Positions 24,728-33,961 are shown, counted from the stretch's first letter. The stretch: 37,314 nt of DNA from Promethearchaeota archaeon (GCA_016930515.1 JAFGGO010000122.1:1-37314); one strand, 5' to 3'. Notes: generated from the sequence alone by a model not told the origin. Numbers and translations are program-made.

Positions 24728-27208
24728 TTAAAGAGATAACTGGGCGTCGCTTGCCCTGTATTCTCCCGAACCTTTTATTTCGTATAAAATCTCAAGCGTC
24801 TCGTTTTCTTCTAATGTTTCGATTTTCCATATGAGAGTATCCGTTCCAACTTGGTCAGTTATTTCCGTAGGTTCCAAGGAAAAATCCGAGTAAGTAAAAT
24901 TATCTGGAACTTTATCAAGTAGGACGAAATTATTCAAGGGCATGTCCCCCACATTTGTATATAACAATTGGATTTGATAGCGACCTTCGGTTCCAATCGG
25001 AATGATTTCCTTTCCAACCCGATATTTTCTCCTGATATGGATGACTTTAATAACGGGAACTTGATCCGCTTCGGGCACAAACTCGATTTCTTGGCCTTTA
25101 GGATAAGTATTAGCAGTATATAAGACATCAGTTTCAAAAATGGCGTCTCTTTGCGGTTTTACCATGTGTATCGGATATTCGAGCATGATTTTGGATTCAG
25201 GTTCGAACATGCCAGTAGGCGCGTCTTTTAAACCTTTAAGCCGTACTTGAATTATATCATCCTCAATCATAATAGCCCCTTCTGGAATTTCGATTTTATT
25301 ACCGTCCCAATAAAGGGTTAGCTCTTCGATCATGGGGGCTGTGAATTGGTCGTCGAATTGCTTTTGGAGAATAAAAACATCGTTTAAAGGAGCTGAACCG
25401 TTATTTTCAACAACTAAAATTGCTTTAATGTCACAATTTTTATAGGAGGGAATCAAAATCTCGTTTTCTTCTGCTTTAAGACCTGTTGCAAGTTCTTCTA
25501 TTTCATAGGAAACAGTACCAGTTATGCTAGCTAGGACTAATCCTACTTCTTCCAAGGAAATGGTACCAAGCATGTTTGTCTGTATTTCGGGAAACAATTT
25601 GAAGTCAACTTTCTTTTCGAAGGAGGGATAATCCTCGCTTTCGTATCGCCACGATTCAGAACGCCATTCCTCGCCCGACGAAAGCAAGAGTTTTGGTTCA
25701 CCTGAAAATTGAACGAAGTTAACATCAGGCTCTTTTCGATCGTGAACATTAATATCTATTAATTCTGTAACAAATTCCGAGGGATTTTCAAATACTAAAG
25801 TGCAATCCCAAACATCTGGTTCCTCGTCTTTTTCTATCATATCGATGTGAAATTTATTCCTTGAGAGCGCTTTGAATTCGTTTATTTCCAAACCACCTGT
25901 AAATGACGATCTTGCTTTATAAGAAAGACTCGTATCGCCGGTTTTTATTAATTCGTGTGTTTCTACTAAAATGTCTGCTGTAAATTTTAATATAATGGTT
26001 CCACCAGAATCCAACGATTCAATCGTCCACTCGATTTTTTCCCCTTCGATGGTTGCCTTTCCCTTTGGAGCATAAGTAATTTTTACATTTTCAAATTGTT
26101 TCGGTATTGTCTTATTTATAGTAAGCTCTTGGATTTGCTTTTCGAATAGATTGTGTATGGCAATTGCGAAGGTGACAGTATTGGTCTTGTCTTTTGAGAT
26201 TCCGAAGGATTCGAGACTGTATTGATCGCTTTCGATACCACCATCATACATCTCGTCTTCTGCTTCGCGAATGATACTTATGATTTCTTCTTTTGTTGCG
26301 TTTTCTGGCACATCTATAAGGTTATCATCGCAATATTCCAGCAATTGATCCATTGTCCACGATTCTAAATCTGTCTTTTCCTCGTCTTCTTCCATGTATT
26401 CGACATCTTCGTCTTCTTCATCTAAAACGGCTGCTCTTAACCTTTCTTCCACATTAGACTCAAAGTCGTATGAATTCTTTTCTTCGCTCGTGCCGTCTAT
26501 ATCATCGTTAAATGTTTCACCTGAGGGGATTATTTCGGATTCTTCTTGTAAATGTGATTGATCATCGTCTTCTCCTTCCAGTTCTTCTTCCAAAACATTT
26601 TCAATAATGTCTTCGGAACTTTTATCTTCGTATTGACTATCTTGTTTATTATTCTCTTTAGTTTCATCAGATAGAATTGATGAGTCCTCTTTCTTCTTTT
26701 CTTCGGATTCTTCTAGTATGGTTGCTTCTACATCGCTTTTTTTATCTTTAAAGGTTAATAAATGGGCTTCAATATCCTTAGGATTTAATATATCGTTCGC
26801 AGAAGGAGAAGTGTTAATATATTCCTTCACCAAGAGAAGATTCTTTTTTTCTCCTGTAATTTGAAAGTCTCGAGAAAATTTGTTATCGTTTTCTTCCGTG
26901 CCTAATTCCCTTATCTCGAAATGTGCCTCAAGGTCAGTACTTTCGATGTTTGAAAGATCAAATTCCACATTCCAGACTCTATCTACCTTACTCGGGTTTT
27001 CAACAACAAATGTTCCCTTAAAACCAATCGAATTAATACTCACATTGTGATCTTGTTGGATGTTTACCTGCTCTATCACATCAATTAAAACGGATTTTCC
27101 TGTTTTTTCCATTTGTTTCGCACCCACCTCACTGGATCGACTATCCATCGGTTGAAATGTGGTGGGCTCCGCAGATTTAGGTGTTTCAACTTTCTTTTTT
27201 CTAGCCAT
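24728..27208 (-). CDS. Acidic cytosolic protein with DUF11-like beta domains and a SAP/HeH-like motif
   Basis: I take the ATG at 27208 (826 residues); a GTG three codons earlier is possible. After a short Lys-rich tail, an N-terminal beta domain covers about residues 30-145. A Glu/Asp/Ser-rich disordered stretch runs from about 165 to 285. Then comes a helix-turn-helix-like segment, WTMDQLLEYCDDNLIDVPEN followed by ATKEEIISIIREAE (about 285-320), that resembles SAP/HeH motifs. Several DUF11-like beta-sandwich domains follow to the C-terminus (for example LLYTNVGDMPLNNFVLLDKV). DUF11-like domains are usually extracellular, but there is no signal peptide or membrane helix here. The function is unknown; a structural or nucleic-acid-linked scaffold is a guess. 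Confidence 0.7.
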   Translation of the reverse strand: MARKKKVETPKSAEPTTFQPMDSRSSEVGAKQMEKTGKSVLIDVIEQVNIQQDHNVSINSIGFKGTFVVENPSKVDRVWNVEFDLSNIESTDLEAHFEIRELGTEENDNKFSRDFQITGEKKNLLLVKEYINTSPSANDILNPKDIEAHLLTFKDKKSDVEATILEESEEKKKEDSSILSDETKENNKQDSQYEDKSSEDIIENVLEEELEGEDDDQSHLQEESEIIPSGETFNDDIDGTSEEKNSYDFESNVEERLRAAVLDEEDEDVEYMEEDEEKTDLESWTMDQLLEYCDDNLIDVPENATKEEIISIIREAEDEMYDGGIESDQYSLESFGISKDKTNTVTFAIAIHNLFEKQIQELTINKTIPKQFENVKITYAPKGKATIEGEKIEWTIESLDSGGTIILKFTADILVETHELIKTGDTSLSYKARSSFTGGLEINEFKALSRNKFHIDMIEKDEEPDVWDCTLVFENPSEFVTELIDINVHDRKEPDVNFVQFSGEPKLLLSSGEEWRSESWRYESEDYPSFEKKVDFKLFPEIQTNMLGTISLEEVGLVLASITGTVSYEIEELATGLKAEENEILIPSYKNCDIKAILVVENNGSAPLNDVFILQKQFDDQFTAPMIEELTLYWDGNKIEIPEGAIMIEDDIIQVRLKGLKDAPTGMFEPESKIMLEYPIHMVKPQRDAIFETDVLYTANTYPKGQEIEFVPEADQVPVIKVIHIRRKYRVGKEIIPIGTEGRYQIQLLYTNVGDMPLNNFVLLDKVPDNFTYSDFSLEPTEITDQVGTDTLIWKIETLEENETLEILYEIKGSGEYRASDAQLSL

Positions 27209-27237
27209 GATATTCACTTAAATGATACTAATCCACT

Positions 27238-27250
27238 TGAATATATAACA
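27238..27250 (-). promoter_or_regulatory. TATA box of the DUF11-like gene
   Basis: The minus strand reads TGTTATATATTCA, centred about 36 bases before the ATG at 27208, giving a leader of about 10 bases. Confidence 0.5.
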
Positions 27251-27305
27251 TTTACTTGGGTTAAAAGATCGTTTTCAATGATAATAATCTGAAAAATCTT
27301 GCTCG

Positions 27306-28136
27306 TTAAGACGCAATAAAGGGGGAATAGACTCTTTTGTAAAAGTCGATTATTTCGGGAGGTATTTCTTTAAAAAAAGAAAGACTTTCGTCAATATTTC
27401 TTTCCTTTATGGAATTTAAACCTTTACTCACGAGCGATCGTATCTTAGTTATCAATTCAGACAAATAATCAAAAATTAGCTTCTCAAGTTTATTAAAAAC
27501 GGTTGATTGGGTTTTTTTTATGTCCATCCTATTGATTGACCTTGATAGATCAAAAATTTTTCTATATTTTTCCAAAGCCTTTTTTAAGTCCTTAGAGACA
27601 ATGTCATTTTCAAATTCTCTAATAAGTTCATCGATGTTGTCTGATATTTTACGATAATGGGATTCAGAATTTAAAAGCTCCGATTTTATTTTCCCGAGCC
27701 GTTTGTTATAATATAGGTCGTTTTTATCAAGTATTTGTTCAATAAGCGCATCAATAATCATTATTGCTTCTGAAAATTGATTTTCTTTTCCCATATTTTG
27801 TGCAAGTTGTATATCTTTTTCAATACGCTCAACAATATCGCTAGCTAATTTTTCATCTGTGAAAAAAAACTTGTAATCATATCGCTTTTCCACGCCACGC
27901 TCTATGATACACGAGCTTACAATCAGGTTTTTATAAGAGTTTTGCCAAGAGGAAAGGCTCTTCCTAAAACCAACATTCTTCAAGTGGTCTGAGGCGTCTA
28001 TCCGTTCGATCTTGAGTAAATTTTTCGTCGTAAAAATCTTTTCGTAAAATTTCGCCACATAATCTTTAATCTCGTTAAATCTTCCAATAAATAGGTCTTG
28101 GTTCTTTTCAAATACTGAATCGATAATTTCGACCAT
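27306..28136 (-). CDS. Helical protein of unknown function
   Basis: This protein of 276 residues matches no family I know. It is almost entirely helical, with a short strand-containing part near residues 60-95 (VSSCIIERGVEKRYDYKFFF). Residues about 100-260 form long amphipathic helices (for example FSEAIMIIDALIEQIL and LKKALEKYRKIFDLSRSI) that could be a TPR-like or bundle fold. It has no membrane segment. It lies 98 bases upstream of the DUF11-like gene's start on the same strand and could share transcription, although that gene has its own TATA box. It is divergent from the SDR gene. Confidence 0.65.
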   Translation of the reverse strand: MVEIIDSVFEKNQDLFIGRFNEIKDYVAKFYEKIFTTKNLLKIERIDASDHLKNVGFRKSLSSWQNSYKNLIVSSCIIERGVEKRYDYKFFFTDEKLASDIVERIEKDIQLAQNMGKENQFSEAIMIIDALIEQILDKNDLYYNKRLGKIKSELLNSESHYRKISDNIDELIREFENDIVSKDLKKALEKYRKIFDLSRSINRMDIKKTQSTVFNKLEKLIFDYLSELITKIRSLVSKGLNSIKERNIDESLSFFKEIPPEIIDFYKRVYSPFIAS

Positions 28137-28328
28137 CTCGAAGGTATCTTTTTTTTAATAAAATCGAACGATTATTCTTTTTCGATTAAAAATATAATTA
28201 TCTTCTTAAAACTTGCAATAAAGCAGATCATTGTTATCATTAATTAATTTTTGGCTGCAATTTTAAAAAAGAGTTCATAAGAAAATAATTATAAGAATAT
28301 CGTTCTTAGTATAGTTGTAAGGTCCAAT

Positions 28329-28342
28329 TATTATAAATTATA
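28329..28342 (+). promoter_or_regulatory. TATA box of the SDR gene
   Basis: TATTATAAATTATA is centred about 32 bases before the ATG at 28368. AAAGGTAA, eleven bases before the ATG, may serve as ribosome-binding site. Confidence 0.45.
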
Positions 28343-28367
28343 AGATTCTTTTAAAAGGTAATTCTTC

Positions 28368-29162
28368 ATGGATTTGGGTTTGAAAAATAAAGTGGCTCTT
28401 GTTTTAGCCGGCAGCAAGGGATTGGGTCTCGCATGTGCAAGGGAATTATATTTAGAAGGAGCTCATATGGTAATATGCAGTCGTTCTGAGAAGAATTTAC
28501 TCAATGCAGTTGACGCCATTAAAATACAATCCAAGACCAACGAAATTTTATCGGTTAAGGCTGACGTGAGTAATAAAGACGACCTCAAAAACCTAATTTC
28601 AACAGTTATGGAACGATTTGGACGGATTGATATCCTCGTTCACAACGCCGGGGGCCCTCCTTCTGGTTTTATTGAAAGTATATCCGACGAGCAATGGATG
28701 ATATCTATTGGACAAAACTTCCTTTCTTTCGTAAACATCGCCAATATCATAACTCCCATAATGAAAAAACAAGGATTCGGAAGAATAATAGCCATTACTT
28801 CGGTTTCGGTCAAGCAACCGTTAGATAATATGGCGTTGTCCAATAGCACTAGGTTAGGGGTTGTTGGTTTCGCAAAAACCCTCGCAAACGAATGCGCCAA
28901 AGACAACATTCTGGTTAATGTGGTCTGTCCTGGACCTAACCTCACCGATAGGATGAAAGAGCTCATCGATTCAACCGTGATAAGAGAACATAAAACCAAA
29001 GAAGAAGTAATTGATACTTGGACCAAACAGATTCCTCTTGGGAGATTAGGCAAACCCGAAGAATTGGCGGCGCTGGTTGCGTTTTTAGCCTCAGAGAGGG
29101 CGAGTTATATTACTGGAACTGTAATTCAAGTTGATGGAGGGTTTATTAAAGGAGTTTTTTAA
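28368..29162 (+). CDS. Short-chain dehydrogenase/reductase-like protein lacking the Tyr/Lys pair
   Basis: This is a Rossmann-fold protein of 264 residues of the SDR superfamily, closest in pattern to FabG-like proteins. The cofactor loop is AGSKGLG (residues 14-20), and NAGGPPSG and VNVVCPGPNLTDR follow the family layout. The catalytic YxxxK is replaced by SNSTR (158-162), so the usual proton donor Tyr and Lys are absent. A FabG-like SDR subgroup with this kind of loss is known from many prokaryotes, so this is probably conserved divergence rather than decay. Activity and substrate are therefore uncertain. It is monocistronic between two intergenic regions, with its own promoter. Confidence 0.85.
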   Translation: MDLGLKNKVALVLAGSKGLGLACARELYLEGAHMVICSRSEKNLLNAVDAIKIQSKTNEILSVKADVSNKDDLKNLISTVMERFGRIDILVHNAGGPPSGFIESISDEQWMISIGQNFLSFVNIANIITPIMKKQGFGRIIAITSVSVKQPLDNMALSNSTRLGVVGFAKTLANECAKDNILVNVVCPGPNLTDRMKELIDSTVIREHKTKEEVIDTWTKQIPLGRLGKPEELAALVAFLASERASYITGTVIQVDGGFIKGVF

Positions 29163-29371
29163 ATTAACAATTTATTTATTTGAAATTAAGAATTTCTCTG
29201 ATATTATTTTTGAAAACTTACTTATTTTTTTTACTGAACTATTTTCTTGTCGTAAGAAACTCCAAAAATCTCTACTTCCTTTAAATATCCTTTATAAGCA
29301 ATCGTGAAGTTTAAATGAGAAACATTCTAATAATATACCTAATCGACACAAAATTTATATTTGTGGTGAAT

Positions 29372-31189
29372 ATGAGAGTGAATTTCAAACAAGTAAAATT
29401 AAAAAAAAAACATGGCGTGCTCTTGACGCTCGTTACGACCACTTTTTTAATAAATCTAGTTTTATTTGGTGCAATACCCCAAAATGCTACGAATCGCTTA
29501 CTAATTAAATCTTCCTTTGACGAATCGTATTCCGAAAATTGGATTGCAAACGGGGATTTTTCAACGAACCTTTCGTGGTATGGATTAATTCCAAGTAGTT
29601 ATAAAGACGATTTTTCGACTAAGATTTCAGGAGGAGGCGCTGATTTAACTGTTATCGGAGATCAAGGCACTTATAACTTCTATGATATTATTGATGATAG
29701 TTGGACTTTGGAAAGAAATCAAGATTGGGGACCACTTCCACCTAATAATACAGGTCTTACATTTTATGGAACAGATGATTATGGAGGGTATTTAAGTTAT
29801 CAATGGCTCGAGGGATCAAACCCAGATGGCCAACTTGGTCAGAATCCTAGCGTTCAATGGAGAAAAACCATACCAAGTACGGAAGTAAGCATGGAAGGTT
29901 ATGAAATCACATCCGCTTCTCTTCAAGTTACTTTTAATGCTACAGTTACAGCAGGTTCGCTTCCTTCGGGTTCTGGCTATGATAATGGAGGAATAGATGT
30001 TCTTGGAGATACCTATGGAGAAGCTGATTGGCAATTTTATGATGGCGATTATGTTCGATTTTATGCCAACCTTGCTGATGCAAATAATTCCATTAGTCCA
30101 CTCCCTCAAACTTACAACCAATCTAAATTCTTGGGCTTAGATACAAACGCTGATGGGAGTGATAAAGATTATTTCCCAGATAGCACTTTATCACCTATGG
30201 AAGGCAGGTTAATAGACGATTTAGATGAATTATTTCAATATAATGACACTAGCTTAACATTAATTGTAGGAATCAATATATTTTGTGAGGACAATGATGA
30301 TGGTACTGATCAAGATATTTGGGACGAATTGCGTATTAACACAGTTAATTTAACATTCACATACGAAAAAAAGATTGAAAAAGCATCTACAGCGTCGTTT
30401 AGGCAAGATGGAGATTTGCTTAGCAATACTGTAGTTGGAAATTCGAGCTTCAAATCTGTAGACAATGTAAACTTGAACTTTGATTATTCCATCGATAAAC
30501 CCTGGACAAGCGAATCCACGCACTCTAAAATATTAGTTCAATTAAATGGTTTGACTTGCGAAGAGGACGACGACGATTATATCACCTTGATTGATATTCC
30601 TAGCACGGGTACGATATACTCTTACAATCGTAGCCTTTCTTCTTATGGATATATAAATGAAATCACTGATTATGTAAATATATCGATTCTCTTGCTCATG
30701 GATGACGATTTCAGGCTCACGGAAAACATTACCATCACGATTGACAATGTCGTTCTTGATATCGATTATACATTGGCATTCCTCGATCCACCACCGCCAG
30801 AAACACCAGAACCAGAACCTCCAGGACCTTTTGATTACGAGGATTATCTCTGGTTAGTCTACCTACTCGCAATCACGTCTGGAGTAGTGATTGCTGGACT
30901 TGGCACATATAGCATTCTTTATGTGACTTACTTGAAATATCCGCCTTTGGTGCGCAAAATTAGAGCGCTTAGGAGGAAAGTAAGAAAGAACAAGTCTCTC
31001 ACGAAACCAATTCTCGTGAAAAAGCGCGCTACTTTAGAAAATGTTGCATTAAAAGAAAAAATGCAGGTATTAAACATTGATACAAAAGCGATTGCTGCAA
31101 GTAAAGCTACGACGAGTGCTGGAGCAGTTCAAAAAATAGCTCCTGGAGATGTATCAGATGTAAGTAAAAAACCTACAGGAGGGAAGTGA
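29372..31189 (+). CDS. Type I membrane surface protein, operon gene 1
   Basis: From the ATG at 29372 (605 residues; an in-frame ATG at 29315 would add 19) the protein starts with a basic region and a hydrophobic segment (VLLTLVTTTFLINLVLFGAI), a signal peptide or anchor. An extracellular beta-rich region of about 450 residues follows, rich in Asp, Ser, Asn and Tyr. A Pro/Glu linker (PPPPETPEPEPPGP) leads to a transmembrane helix at about 491-520 (LVYLLAITSGVVIAGLGTYS) and an 85-residue basic, Ala/Lys/Thr-rich cytosolic tail. The outside part looks like paired carbohydrate-binding-type sandwiches, but I cannot assign a family. It is directly followed by the longin-like and TrmB-like genes. Confidence 0.75.
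   Translation: MRVNFKQVKLKKKHGVLLTLVTTTFLINLVLFGAIPQNATNRLLIKSSFDESYSENWIANGDFSTNLSWYGLIPSSYKDDFSTKISGGGADLTVIGDQGTYNFYDIIDDSWTLERNQDWGPLPPNNTGLTFYGTDDYGGYLSYQWLEGSNPDGQLGQNPSVQWRKTIPSTEVSMEGYEITSASLQVTFNATVTAGSLPSGSGYDNGGIDVLGDTYGEADWQFYDGDYVRFYANLADANNSISPLPQTYNQSKFLGLDTNADGSDKDYFPDSTLSPMEGRLIDDLDELFQYNDTSLTLIVGINIFCEDNDDGTDQDIWDELRINTVNLTFTYEKKIEKASTASFRQDGDLLSNTVVGNSSFKSVDNVNLNFDYSIDKPWTSESTHSKILVQLNGLTCEEDDDDYITLIDIPSTGTIYSYNRSLSSYGYINEITDYVNISILLLMDDDFRLTENITITIDNVVLDIDYTLAFLDPPPPETPEPEPPGPFDYEDYLWLVYLLAITSGVVIAGLGTYSILYVTYLKYPPLVRKIRALRRKVRKNKSLTKPILVKKRATLENVALKEKMQVLNIDTKAIAASKATTSAGAVQKIAPGDVSDVSKKPTGGK
31178..31183 (+). promoter_or_regulatory. Ribosome-binding site inside the end of the surface protein gene
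   Basis: GGAGGG lies 11 bases before the ATG at 31195 and only 2 bases before the overlapping GTG at 31186, so it favours the ATG as the true start. Confidence 0.45.
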
Positions 31190-31194
31190 ATAAA

Positions 31195-32331
31195 ATGCCA
31201 TTAGGATATATAATATGCAGGTGGTCGCAAAACCAAGGATTAATTATTCCTGCCAGTTACCCCGAAAAAATGACGGTCGACTTGGACGATATGATGCGAG
31301 TATTTTACGCCCACGTCACGGGAGCAGGGGCAGAAGGTAATGTGGTTGTTCGATTGGAACGCTCGCAATGTAACGTGGCAAGCTATTTTACTGGAATGGA
31401 TTCCGCAGATCCCATAATGATTAACTTGATGCTGTCCTACGGGGAAGACCCCGAAATGTTTGGCGAGGCGTATCTCAAGGAGATTAACGAGGAGATCCTC
31501 AAGTATACCCCAGAGATAAGCGCAACTAACATGGCACAATCGTACGAAGTGATCAAGCGCTTGAAAGAATACTTGAAATTGGCTTTATTTCAACTAGAGC
31601 GCTTGAAGAGCCTGACAAAAGAGCAAAAGCTAGCACAAATATACAGTAGCGAAAAAGGGAGGGCAATTCTTGAGTTTTTACAAGAACGAGCCCGCCCTCG
31701 AAAAGAACTACTTGCACTACTAGAAGACAAATTAGGGAGGATCATTGCCAACATCGATTACACTTTAGAGCCTTTCGTAAAAACTTCTCTCGTTCACCAG
31801 GATTGGATAGCAGGGCTTGCAGATGTATTCCTTTTTCTCAAATCAGATGTTATTATTTCTAGGATACCTCCTGTAAAATTGGTAGATCAAGCCAAAAGAG
31901 GAATTCCAAATCCCTTCTTGGGAAAGCAATATCTCGACGCGCTAAAAGTTTTTTACGCACAATACAAGCCAACAGTCGAGGACAATCTTATCGTTGCGAA
32001 TAATTTGATGAATCCAGACAAGTACGATTACATCGTTTTATTCCGAGAAAAACCCTACCCTCTAAATAAAATACCCAAGGGTCCTGGTGAAAGCTTTAAA
32101 TTCATCAAAAACATGTTAAAATCCATGGAAGAGGATAAGGTCATAACGATCGTGAAAGATAAGAAAGGTACCGAGTGGGTCTTCTTATTGTCAGACCTCT
32201 GGACAAACACTTTCTATCCCGAGTATATGGTTGATCAAATCAGGAATGACCGACGACAAGGCCTGCTGAAAAAGGAAGTTGCATTAATGCACTTGAAATT
32301 ACTCGAAAAAGAATATCCAAAAATAAAATAA
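31195..32331 (+). CDS. Longin-like domain plus winged-helix protein, operon gene 2
   Basis: This protein has 378 residues from the ATG at 31195 (a GTG nine bases earlier overlaps the previous stop). Residues 1-105 have a longin-like strand and helix pattern (LGYIICRWSQNQGLIIPASY; GNVVVRLERSQCNVASYF). A helical linker follows. Residues about 165-240 and 275-355 resemble winged-helix folds, but without clear DNA-contact features. No membrane segment is seen. It lies five bases after the surface protein gene and 14 before the TrmB-like gene. A peripheral adaptor linking the membrane protein tail to the coiled-coil partner would fit. Base composition is richer in G and C than the flanks, which suggests strong expression. 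Confidence 0.7.
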   Translation: MPLGYIICRWSQNQGLIIPASYPEKMTVDLDDMMRVFYAHVTGAGAEGNVVVRLERSQCNVASYFTGMDSADPIMINLMLSYGEDPEMFGEAYLKEINEEILKYTPEISATNMAQSYEVIKRLKEYLKLALFQLERLKSLTKEQKLAQIYSSEKGRAILEFLQERARPRKELLALLEDKLGRIIANIDYTLEPFVKTSLVHQDWIAGLADVFLFLKSDVIISRIPPVKLVDQAKRGIPNPFLGKQYLDALKVFYAQYKPTVEDNLIVANNLMNPDKYDYIVLFREKPYPLNKIPKGPGESFKFIKNMLKSMEEDKVITIVKDKKGTEWVFLLSDLWTNTFYPEYMVDQIRNDRRQGLLKKEVALMHLKLLEKEYPKIK

Positions 32332-32345
32332 TCAGGTAATGAATC

Positions 32346-33806
32346 ATGTCAAAAGTAAAAACGACCCAAGTATTAGAGCTCATCGGCCTGGCAGAAGACG
32401 AGATAGATACTTATTTTAACTTGACCGGAAGAGGTCCCGTGATGATAGGAGAAATAGCGCTCATGTCAAAAGTCGATCGCGCCAGGGCAACTCAAATCGC
32501 CCAAACATTATTGCAAAAAGGGCTCGTGCGAGAAATTGCTGGTGCCAATCCTTATTACGAGGCATTGCCGCCATATGTTGCTTTAATGAATCAGATTAGG
32601 CAATTTAAAGACACCATTATTAATCTCCAACACACGACACCTACAAACATTCAATATAAATTCAAGGGTATTGAACAACAATCCGAAAAACTCGAAAAAT
32701 TCAACGATTATAGGAATTACATCAGAAAAGTTCGAGACGAACTCCCTCGCCAATTAAAAACTCACTTCGATTCGTTTAGCGCCGAAATCGAGCAAGTGAA
32801 ACAATTTCGGGAGATTAAAAAATTTATAACAAACTTGCGAGAGATCGTTCCTTCGGAAATTCTTCAAGAATTGCAAAAAATGGAAAGTCGCTTGGCGAAA
32901 ATAAAAAAAGAGATTTCAGAACGATTCGAAACCCAATTTCGGGTTCCAGCAATGAAAACAATGGCAGAGAACACCGTTGATGCGGTTATCACGAAGGAAT
33001 TTTCCGAAATGTCCGCTTACTTTAGGGACAAGTTCGTTAACACGACTCAAGGAATGTTAGACCAAGTCATCAGTCAATTAGCAAATATATCGGATGCCAC
33101 ATTTGATGTCGGGTCGGATCTAGATTCAACCTTCGTAAATATCGAGTCTGGACTAAAGACGGCGTTAAATGACTTGGATTCGAGAATATCCTCTGTACAT
33201 TCCGATGTGATGCAAGGGATAGAGGACCTAAAAAATCTCTTCCAAAAAGAAGTATTCGAGACGATTCAAGACGATATTGTCGTAAATATAATCAACCAAT
33301 TGGAAATGTCTGAGGCCACAATGCGGGAATTTTGGGAAAAATCCAAGCTTACATCACTATTAAGCTTCAAGGATGTATGGTTCGTCAGAAGTCAGGAAGG
33401 CATGATGGCGCAAATAAACGATTCTATTTCTCGAGTTAAAATGAGGATACAAATCATTTGTCCTACAATAGAACAAATCGATTTAGTTGCGCTCTCGCAG
33501 GTTAAGAACCATGTGAATGTCCGGATTTGTACTAGCTTCGACATTAATAATCTCACGCACCAACAAATGATGAATCAAATACGCCAACACTCCAATTTTA
33601 CGCTTAGGTTTTATCCAAGAGAAAATATCTGGTCCGTGAACAAGGATTTTGAAGAAGTTGTCGTATGTGTTGTCTCAAAAAGCGAATTTGGCGTGCAAAT
33701 AGCAGGAATGGGTTCCGTTTTGGAAGAACATGTGAAACTTTTTGCCACGATGTTAGAAGACGTTTGGATCCAATCCAAGAGACTCGACATGCTCGGAATA
33801 AAATAA
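32346..33806 (+). CDS. TrmB-like winged-helix protein with long coiled coil, operon gene 3
   Basis: Residues about 1-75 form a TrmB-type winged helix (LELIGLAEDEIDTYFNLTGR; ATQIAQTLLQKGLVREI). Residues about 80-330 are mostly coiled coil with several heptad stretches, an unusual insert. Residues about 340-486 alternate strands and helices (MRIQIICPTIEQIDL; EEVVVCVVSKSEFGVQIAGM) like the C-terminal PLD-like or sugar-binding domain of TrmB regulators. TrmB proteins normally are sugar-responsive transcription regulators of about 350 residues. The coiled-coil insert, and the operon with a surface protein and a longin-like protein, suggest instead a structural or membrane-linked role. A DNA-binding role remains possible. 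Confidence 0.75.
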   Translation: MSKVKTTQVLELIGLAEDEIDTYFNLTGRGPVMIGEIALMSKVDRARATQIAQTLLQKGLVREIAGANPYYEALPPYVALMNQIRQFKDTIINLQHTTPTNIQYKFKGIEQQSEKLEKFNDYRNYIRKVRDELPRQLKTHFDSFSAEIEQVKQFREIKKFITNLREIVPSEILQELQKMESRLAKIKKEISERFETQFRVPAMKTMAENTVDAVITKEFSEMSAYFRDKFVNTTQGMLDQVISQLANISDATFDVGSDLDSTFVNIESGLKTALNDLDSRISSVHSDVMQGIEDLKNLFQKEVFETIQDDIVVNIINQLEMSEATMREFWEKSKLTSLLSFKDVWFVRSQEGMMAQINDSISRVKMRIQIICPTIEQIDLVALSQVKNHVNVRICTSFDINNLTHQQMMNQIRQHSNFTLRFYPRENIWSVNKDFEEVVVCVVSKSEFGVQIAGMGSVLEEHVKLFATMLEDVWIQSKRLDMLGIK

Positions 33807-33845
33807 AAAATATTTATCAATTTTTTTTATCATTTCTATTTTTAA
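33807..33845 (+). terminator. T-tract terminator after the three-gene operon
   Basis: A run of nine T (CAATTTTTTTTATC), then CTATTTTTAATT, closely follows the stop of the TrmB-like gene and would end the operon transcript. Confidence 0.4.
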
Positions 33846-33961
33846 TTATATGATTTGAAAATCTCGTTTTAAAATATTTTAATATTCGAATATAAAAAAG
33901 AAAATACATTTAAAGTTAAAAATAAGTAATGTATTGTATATTGTACAGAAATTTGAACTAA

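Noticed and set aside
29315..29371. Upstream ATG extending the surface protein by 19 residues
   Set aside because: The TATA elements at 29281-29298 would start transcription at or past this ATG, and the ATG at 29372 gives a better basic n-region before the hydrophobic segment. It remains possible.
31186..31194. GTG start overlapping the surface protein stop
   Set aside because: GGAGGG is only two bases away, too close for initiation, while it is well placed for the ATG at 31195.
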